From contig JBAMJV010003345.1 in NCBI GenBank assembly GCA_037951105.1, positions 124,001-188,000 of the forward strand: a DNA stretch of 64,000 nt, read 5' to 3'. The position numbers were made by a program, and so were the translations under genes. The notes under the pieces are model-generated. The model was not told the DNA's origin, made no database searches, and saw nothing but the letters and a program-made list of their open reading frames with translations. Positions 59,001 to 64,000 of this stretch are shown here, piece after piece (within the stretch, counting starts at the first letter, position 1; every line of letters starts with the position of its first letter). Source of the stretch: Echinarachnius parma (Eukaryota; Echinodermata; Echinoidea; Clypeasteroida; Echinarachniidae).

Positions 59001-62000
59001 GGTTGTGCAACCAACAGGGCAAGTGCCAGAACGATGCCATGTCAAATCCACTCACAAGTTCAAGACGGCTGAATACAACGAGGATGCCCTGAAGCCGATT
59101 GAAAGCGCCCTATTGCTGCAATAAGGGCATATTTACTGGGCGTTTTGATTAATTCGTATATTTTGATGGATCTTACTCCCTGTCTACTCACAGGGCCAGT
59201 GCCAGGACGATGTCAATGTCAAATCCACTCACAAGTTCAAGACGGCTGAATTCAACGAGGATGCCCTGAAGTCGGTTGAAAGCGCCCTCTCACAACTACG
59301 GGTGCACATTCACGGGACCTATGCCCTGGTGATGTACACTGCCCAGCTGTCGCGGCTGCAGATTGAGTGCTACATCTACAACCTCCTCAGAAGGGATCCC
59401 GTCTTCAGGGAAGTCAGTGATTCAATGCCCATTACAGGTATGGAGTTAGTCCTGGGGGGTGTTTCACAAAGATGCTAAGTTGAACTAAAATTCTAAGTTG
59501 AATTTAAAATCATGGGACCTACATTTATTCGATAATTTAATTACAAACTTTATAAAGCCTACAAAACTTTTAAAATGTACCAAAGTGGCTTTTAAATTGT
59601 TTTTGATGATCTCTCAATTGAACAATTATTTTAACCAGTTATCAGTATCACATTCACATTTTAAAATTAAAAATAGTTGAAACTTTCCGGTGTCTAGAGG
59701 GCCCCTCTTGTGTCAACGGCTGCTTTTTAAAATGAAAACAGCCCTGTAACTTAGGAGCTGATATGTTTTTCTAAAATTCAAGCATCATTGAATTTGAATG
59801 ATAAATTGCACGTTTTAGTTACTAAAATTTATTTTGACCAGAACTGTACTATCCCTTTAAATTAAAATCCATTGCCTGAAAGTTCTGTTTGATATCAATT
59901 TCAACTGCGTGCTTGATCCATGTGCTAGCGCATATCTGATAAATAAATATTGATGTATCACTGTTGCTTGTACCTGATATGTTTATTTTTTCCCAGCCCA
60001 CATGGTGAACTTCCTTTCTCTAGATGTGCAGACAGATATAAGCAAGCTCTGCAAAGTCTACAATGTTACTGAAAATAATCACCCATGTTTTCATATTTCC
60101 CCCCAGCCCACATGGTAAACCTTCATTCCGTAAATAAGAGTTTGTGTTTGATCTGTTTATTTCCCCCAGCCCACATGGTTAATCTACATTCCTTAGATGT
60201 GCAGGCAGATATCACCAAGCTCAGGCAGTGCATCTCGGTCCTCTTCGCATTCCAGCGCAAGCCCATCACAGACCCAGAGTTCGTTGACCTCTCCAGAAAA
60301 TGGCTGCAGAAATTGGTGAGAAAATCAACACCATCTTTGATTGGGAAAAAAATGATTTAAGAATGATTTCAACTTTGTTACCTGTATTTTTCATGGGGAA
60401 TTATTGATTGCTTCTTTTTCTTCCATATTATGTAAGATCCATATAATGAAGATAATTGTATGTATTAACTGAGTTTTCTGTTTTATGCTAGTTAAAGGGG
60501 ACCACCAGGCAAAGAACAACATATTATTATATGTTTTGGTACCGTTTTGTGATATCAAATAGATACCCAACATTTTGCAAAGGGTTGTGTAATTCATACA
60601 CAAAGCAATGAATTTCCACCACTTACGGAACCACTGCTATTTCCTGGTTCCATACAGGCCAACCATTTGCGAGTGCGCCAATGCTATTCACGCGCACGTT
60701 TGTAAACAATAGATTCCCGGGCGATTCGTTCGCTCTGCATACATTGCAATTCACCGCACACATAGCAGTCTGCGTAATTCAGACCGCATGAACGCATCCT
60801 ATAGAATGGTGATGCGTTTCCAATTTTTTTTTTCTTTTTCTGGAAACATATTTTTGTGAACTTGTTAATGGAATGGAATACTAAAGATGTTACCTTTCTT
60901 TAGTAAGAATATTATTTTTGGTTGGTGGTACCCTTTAATGCTCTTTATTGTGTAACATCAATTAGCTCATTTCACGATTGATCTCAACCTGCTTACTAGA
61001 AACTTTACACCACAAAGCCAGTTACAGGCTTTACACAGATCTCCATCCTACCTGAGAGTAGCCTCTTTAGATGGAAAATGTTGTTTTATGCCAAATTATT
61101 GCTCTAAATTGTTGAACATCATTTCACAATGGACTACTATTTGCTTTTTTTCATTTTGTACGTTATCTCAATTTCTATAAACCATGGTAGTGAACTTATG
61201 ATTGAACATTTAGTTATTTATGTTGTCTAAATTCTTAGATCTCCATCTTGCTGAGAGTAGCGACTCTAGATGACCATCTCTTCCTCATCAACCACCTGCT
61301 GAGGTGTCCTCCAGGCATCGGTCAATGGGCCTCAACATTCCTACAGGTAAGGATTGCCCAAACTTTTTGTCTAGTTTTACTTGAGAGTGAGTTTGATACA
61401 ATCATTGGCACTGATTTGCTTGGATTTATTTTGATTATTTGGTTTGATGTTTTATTTCTCCTAAGCCATTTTACAACCTAAAGATAATGTTAGCGATTAT
61501 GATTATCTAACTTTGAGTTGTTAACATTTTACTTGATTACAGATTGAAAAAAAAAACATAATGTGGTGTATAGCCCTGGCATGGTTTTACTGTAAGTTTT
61601 CTTTCTTGTTTCATTACTTTGATCATATTTTATTTCATTCATTTATTTAACATCTGTATAAAACCTGTGTTTATAGATGAAGCATAACATGGAAGAAAAC
61701 AAGGTTTTTCTCATTTTGTCAATGTCAGGTTGAAAATCTGCTTGCCTCAAACCACTCAGCTGCTAGACATGGAACATACATCTATGCATTCCATGGCAGG
61801 TCAAAGGTCATATTACATTCTAGTAATCAACATTTGTACATTGAATCTGTCTTGCATAGGTTGCGACACCTGTCCCTGTGAGAGAAGGGCCTCAAAACAC
61901 TCAGCTCCTAGACATGGAACATACATCTATGCATTCCACAGCAGGTCAAAGGTCATATTACATTCTAGTAATCAGCATTTGTACATTGAATCTGTCTTGC

Positions 62001-64000
62001 ATAGGTTGCGACACCTGTCCCTGTGAGAGAAGGGCCTCAAAACACTCAGCTCCTAGACATGGAACATACATCTATGCATTCCACAGCAGGTCAAAGGTCA
62101 TATTGCTTCTGGGCTAGCCCACTGCTGGATCACTTTGTCAACATGCTAGCCACTCTCATGGCTCCTGTCAGGTGAGCTTTAAGAACTGATAATAATACTA
62201 ATTATTGTCCATTTTTCTATAGCACTTTATTACAGTTAAGTCACAAAGCGTAAGAGCATTATTACTTTGGCTTTAGCCGAGCAGCCTTATTCAATTGCCC
62301 ATTAACTACATCTGGGTTGAGAGCAGCAAGTGTGGATGAAGTGTCTTGCTGAAGAAAGCATGTGCTGCGGCTGGGAATCGAACCCACGACCTTCGTATTT
62401 AAAGACGAAGGCCCAAGCCAATATACCAAAACACTCCCACTACTGATAATACGAAAGACCCCCCAAAAAAACTTTGATATTTGAAGCTTGAATAACTGAT
62501 GGAACAAAAGACCCCAAGAAAACAAAGATACATGTATTTTAATCTTGAATAATTGTTGGCATGAAAGATCCCAAGTAAATAAAAATATTTGAATCTTGAA
62601 TAAGTGATGGTACGAAAGACCATAAATAAGTATTTAAAGCTTGAATAACTGCTAACCGAGTACCTTGCTAAGATGACGGTGGCAGTCTCGCGAAATGGTT
62701 GTTTTCATTTGTTTGTGTGTGTGTCAGTCGGTTTGTTTGTTTGTCTGTTTCTATGTAAGTTTGTTTTTATTGATCAATTATCCATTTTCACTTCTCCTTG
62801 TCGGGTACCGTGAAGAGTACCTGGCTAAAATGCCAGTGACAGCAAGCTCATTTCTAGAAATTACATTTTCTTTTGTATTTGTTTGTAATATTTCATGTTC
62901 ATTTTTGCTTGTTTTAATTGATAGATTTGTCCTTTCTCGTATTACCTATACCAGATACCGTGAGGAGTACCTGGCTAAGATGACAGTGACAGCAAACTCT
63001 TCTCAGACCTCGAGTGATAGCGCAATCAACTGGACCTTGGTCGATGAGGATCTAGATGCTGAAGACGTATGTTACAATGTTCAAATTTATTCAGAAACAT
63101 TCAACAATTTTGTTGCTACATTTGTTTAAAAGAGATCAAATGGTTCAAATATACACATCTGTGCAATCTTTTAAATTATTTTAGTAAATTTTTATATCTA
63201 ATTTGAGTAAATTTTATCAGTTTTCTTGATTTTCATTCATACAGATTATTTTTGCATAACTTTTTTTGTTTAATATGGTACAAAGAGTGAGGACAAAGGG
63301 AAAAGAAACAAATTTGTTGATGAGATTTTAATAATAGGTCTTTTAATCTGTTGTAACTCATATATTCTGCTTGTGTATTTCAGGAGGAGTCTTGTCATTC
63401 TCTGTTACTCAACGAGAGTGACTTGGTGGATCTGTTTGCCCAGTTTCCATTCAGGGAGATGTTCAGCCACGTACTCTTAGTTGATACCAGTGGTAAGTTG
63501 AGAGCATAATATTTATTTTGTCACAGGAAAAACTGTGGGTTACAATATTGAACTGTGTTTAATTTAATATAGATGTACATTTGTATTTTTGTCTGAAATA
63601 CATTCTGATTTGAACTTTGGTATTGTTTAAAATGTAGTTTTTTATCAGCTTTGCACATTCCAAGAGTCTCTTGTAGTAAGAATTAAGATTTTTGTTTTGT
63701 CACATCTTGAATTTGACCCATGTTGACATTTCTTATTGTTTAAATGTGTCTCTACAACACAATTCAATAAAGCATACATAATTCAATATATTGATAGTCT
63801 GAGGGTTGACGTGGTTGAGTCTAAGCCATGCTTATGATACTGTATTTTGTGTTCATTTAATACTTCTTTGAATTTTGTTGTTGTCTAATCCCTGTTTATT
63901 TTCTATTATTTTACAGCTGACAAGGCGTACAGTATAGAGCAGGTTGAGAGCCAGGACATGCTGAAGCTAGTAGCTTTCAGTTCCTCACTCATCGATATCT
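50075..64000 (+). CDS. EPG5: EPG5, autophagosome-lysosome tethering factor, 5' half
   Basis: EPG5 is a large Rab7 effector that tethers autophagosomes to late endosomes and lysosomes. Exons read here: 50075-50119, 53546-54287, 56098-56783, 57428-57592, 59194-59437, 60170-60315, 61239-61346, exon 8 (about 61729-62171, boundaries uncertain), 62955-63066, 63384-63492 and 63917 to the edge. All junctions are in frame except for the doubt at exon 8. The N-terminus MAEAVRPKRKTKTKK matches my memory of the human start. Exons 2 and 3 encode an acidic, low-complexity region. Conserved blocks follow: DKHEFYDLVNSYLRAR (exon 4), LSRLQIECYIYNLL (5), VLFAFQRKPITDPEFVDLSR (6), LINHLLRCPPGIGQW (7), INWTLVDED (9), LLLNESDLVDLFAQFPFREM (10). 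About 860 of some 2,500 residues are visible. Confidence 0.92.
50286..51449. mobile_element. Candidate 1.16-kb inverted-repeat element with GCGAACAAGC motifs
   Basis: The left end (TACTTAGCGCAAACAAATGC, then AAGTACTGCGAACAAGC) is imperfectly mirrored at the right (GCAGTACTTTGCACTTGTTC, then GCGCTATCCAAATAG). TGCGAACAAGC-type motifs recur about ten times near the two ends. It lies in EPG5 intron 1. Confidence 0.45.
52328..53225. mobile_element. Short inverted-repeat element copy B, split by a nested insertion
   Basis: 52328-52545 and 53210-53225 match copy A at 17135-17387 and lack only its left terminus. The intervening 52546-53201 is a separate insertion with its own target-site duplication. 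Confidence 0.75.
52546..53201. mobile_element. 656-bp hAT-like fold-back element, 8-bp target-site duplication
   Basis: The octamer GTTTTGCT is at 52538-52545 and 53202-53209. Ends are TAGTGCTGTAAC and the complement of GTTACAGCATTA. The interior is palindromic around 52855 (CTGAGCTTAGTCCCATGTGA against its complement). An 8-bp duplication and TAG-type ends are typical of hAT elements. No transposase is present. Confidence 0.8.
54366..55776. mobile_element. 1.41-kb near-perfect palindrome (fold-back element)
   Basis: Ends are TTATAAACCCC and its complement, and the similarity continues as AAAAAAAGTTCGGAAACT. The two arms of about 650-700 bp are highly similar throughout (for example GGGCGGCTGCAGGGAGATGA at 54941 and its complement near 55155), meeting near 55070. 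It starts 79 bp after EPG5 exon 2 and lies wholly in intron 2. An open frame continues from exon 2 into its left arm, but the GTAGGT donor at 54288 precedes it. Confidence 0.85.
55925..55944. repeat. Perfect 20-bp palindrome
   Basis: AGTATCCAAATTTGGATACT is its own reverse complement; a partial relative, AGTATCCAAACTCAGATACT, lies about 40 bp upstream. Confidence 0.85.
57049..57427. repeat. Tandem duplication of the end of EPG5 intron 3
   Basis: A unit of about 182-192 bp starting AATAAATTGAGGA (57061 and 57254) and ending GATTCTGCAGGGAAA occurs twice. The first copy ends at a full acceptor plus the first six exon 4 bases (57239-57250). The second ends at the real exon 4, starting at 57428. 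Confidence 0.85.
57927..58030. repeat. 35-bp inverted repeat
   Basis: Arms 57927-57961 and 57996-58030 (ATGTTTGGTTGGCAGTTGCA start) are reverse complements with two mismatches around a 34-bp loop, just before the GGT array. Confidence 0.85.
58076..58816. repeat. (GGT)247 trinucleotide array
   Basis: An uninterrupted GGT run of 741 bp, preceded by GATGATGATGATGAT and followed by about eight GAGGAT/GATGAG units to 58870. It is in EPG5 intron 4. The reading frames through it (poly-Gly, poly-Val, or poly-Pro on the other strand) are artefacts of the repeat. Confidence 0.95.
58862..59127 (+). pseudogene. Two partial copies of EPG5 exon 5
   Basis: Copy 1 (58862-58985) aligns with exon 5 from AATCCATCCACAAGT to GCGAGGGCACATTC. 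Copy 2 (59018-59127) has a full acceptor CAACCAACAG and the exon start GGCAAGTGCCAG, but a 1-bp deletion and a TAA break the frame. The full exon is 59194-59437. A fourth scrap, GCAGTAAGGGCATATATTC near 57779, resembles the end of copy 2. Confidence 0.85.
59998..60130 (+). pseudogene. Two partial copies of EPG5 exon 6
   Basis: 59998-60065 follows TTTTTTCCCAG and reads CCCACATGGTGAACTTC onward with the frame for AHMVNFLSLDVQTDISKL. 60107-60130 follows TTCCCCCCAG and keeps only CCCACATGGTAAACC and a few more bases. The full exon begins at 60170 with the same acceptor and start. Confidence 0.88.
60496..60934. mobile_element. 439-bp TTAA-flanked short element
   Basis: TTAA at 60492-60495 and 60935-60938 flank ends AGGGGACCACCAGGC and GGTTGGTGGTACCCT. 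It lies in EPG5 intron 6 and is non-coding. Confidence 0.7.
61039..61075 (+). pseudogene. Partial copy of EPG5 exon 7 start
   Basis: After ACACAG the sequence ATCTCCATCCTACCTGAGAG, then TAGCCTCTTTAGATGG, parallels the first 37 bases of exon 7 at 61239 with a few changes. Confidence 0.75.
61729..62112 (+). repeat. 145-bp tandem triplication across the start of EPG5 exon 8
   Basis: Three units share TCAGCTNCTAGACATGGAAC (61756, 61901 and 62046). The first follows an acceptor (AATGTCAG) and begins GTTGAAAATCTGCTTGCC; the other two follow TTGCATAG and begin GTTGCGACACC. The conserved exon end PLLDHFVNMLATLMAPVR follows the third unit and ends at 62171 before GTGAGC. Several splicing solutions keep the frame, so the true exon 8 start is uncertain. 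Confidence 0.75.
62270..62450 (-). mobile_element. tRNA-derived SINE-like element
   Basis: On the minus strand a B box GGTTCGATTCC within GTCGTGGGTTCGATTCCCAG is preceded by GGTATATTGGCTTGGGCC at A-box spacing and a possible anticodon stem (CCTTCGTCTTTAAATACGAAGG). It lies in EPG5 intron 8. Confidence 0.6.
62655..62860 (+). pseudogene. Two partial copies of EPG5 exon 9
   Basis: Copy 1 (62655-62695) reads CGAGTACCTTGCTAAGATGA and then ends. Copy 2 (62806-62860) reads TACCGTGAAGAGTACCTGGC and continues through ATGCCAGTGACAGCAAGCTC. The full exon begins at 62955 with TACCGTGAGGAGTACCTGGC. Confidence 0.85.

Noticed and set aside
62275..62445. A functional tRNA gene
   Set aside because: The B box is good, but the acceptor stem does not close and the tRNA-like part is joined to an unrelated tail, as in SINEs. 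The same applies at 15248 and the relics in the zinc-finger cluster.

Overview
The window is nuclear DNA of a multicellular animal. Three genes on the + strand have canonical GT/AG introns and closest resemblance (recalled, not searched) to vertebrate TMEM267, CARNMT1 and EPG5. Together with a clustered C2H2 zinc-finger locus and a dense load of short inverted-repeat transposons in AT-rich DNA, this suggests a marine invertebrate, probably a deuterostome such as an echinoderm. The species cannot be fixed from the sequence. No bacterial, viral or organellar feature was seen.

Layout. 1-1406 (-): the 5' part of a long uncharacterised, transposase-like reading frame that leaves the left edge, with an array of a 12-bp motif beyond its start. 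3774-5236 (+): TMEM267 in two coding exons. 8323-17991 (+): CARNMT1 in eight exons. 18025-27500: no gene, but an inverted-repeat element, a 155-bp tandem array in a Helitron-like shell, an 887-bp fold-back element, TTAA-flanked short elements and a nested insertion. 27508-46706 (-): a zinc-finger locus with three 5' exons (one a 12-unit tandem-repeat exon) followed by five homologous terminal exons, of which two or three look intact and the rest decayed. 47100-49080: C-rich, GGTACC-rich and CA repeats. 50075-64000 (+): the 5' half of EPG5, eleven coding exons, running off the right edge.

Three things stand out. First, at least six consecutive EPG5 exons (4 to 9) and CARNMT1 exon 2 are each preceded by decayed copies of their own acceptor and exon start. 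Second, the zinc-finger terminal exons all begin at the same phase and lack 5' exons of their own, which suggests one transcription unit with alternative terminal finger cassettes. Third, several repeat arrays carry transcription-factor-like palindromes: an RFX X-box in each unit of the 155-bp array, AGGTCA direct repeats in a dispersed element, and GTCACGTG-containing motifs.

The three conserved genes are not functionally linked: TMEM267 is a membrane protein of unknown role, CARNMT1 methylates carnosine and EPG5 tethers autophagosomes to lysosomes. All exon coordinates come from reading splice signals and frame by eye. Repeat family names are inferences from termini and target-site duplications.
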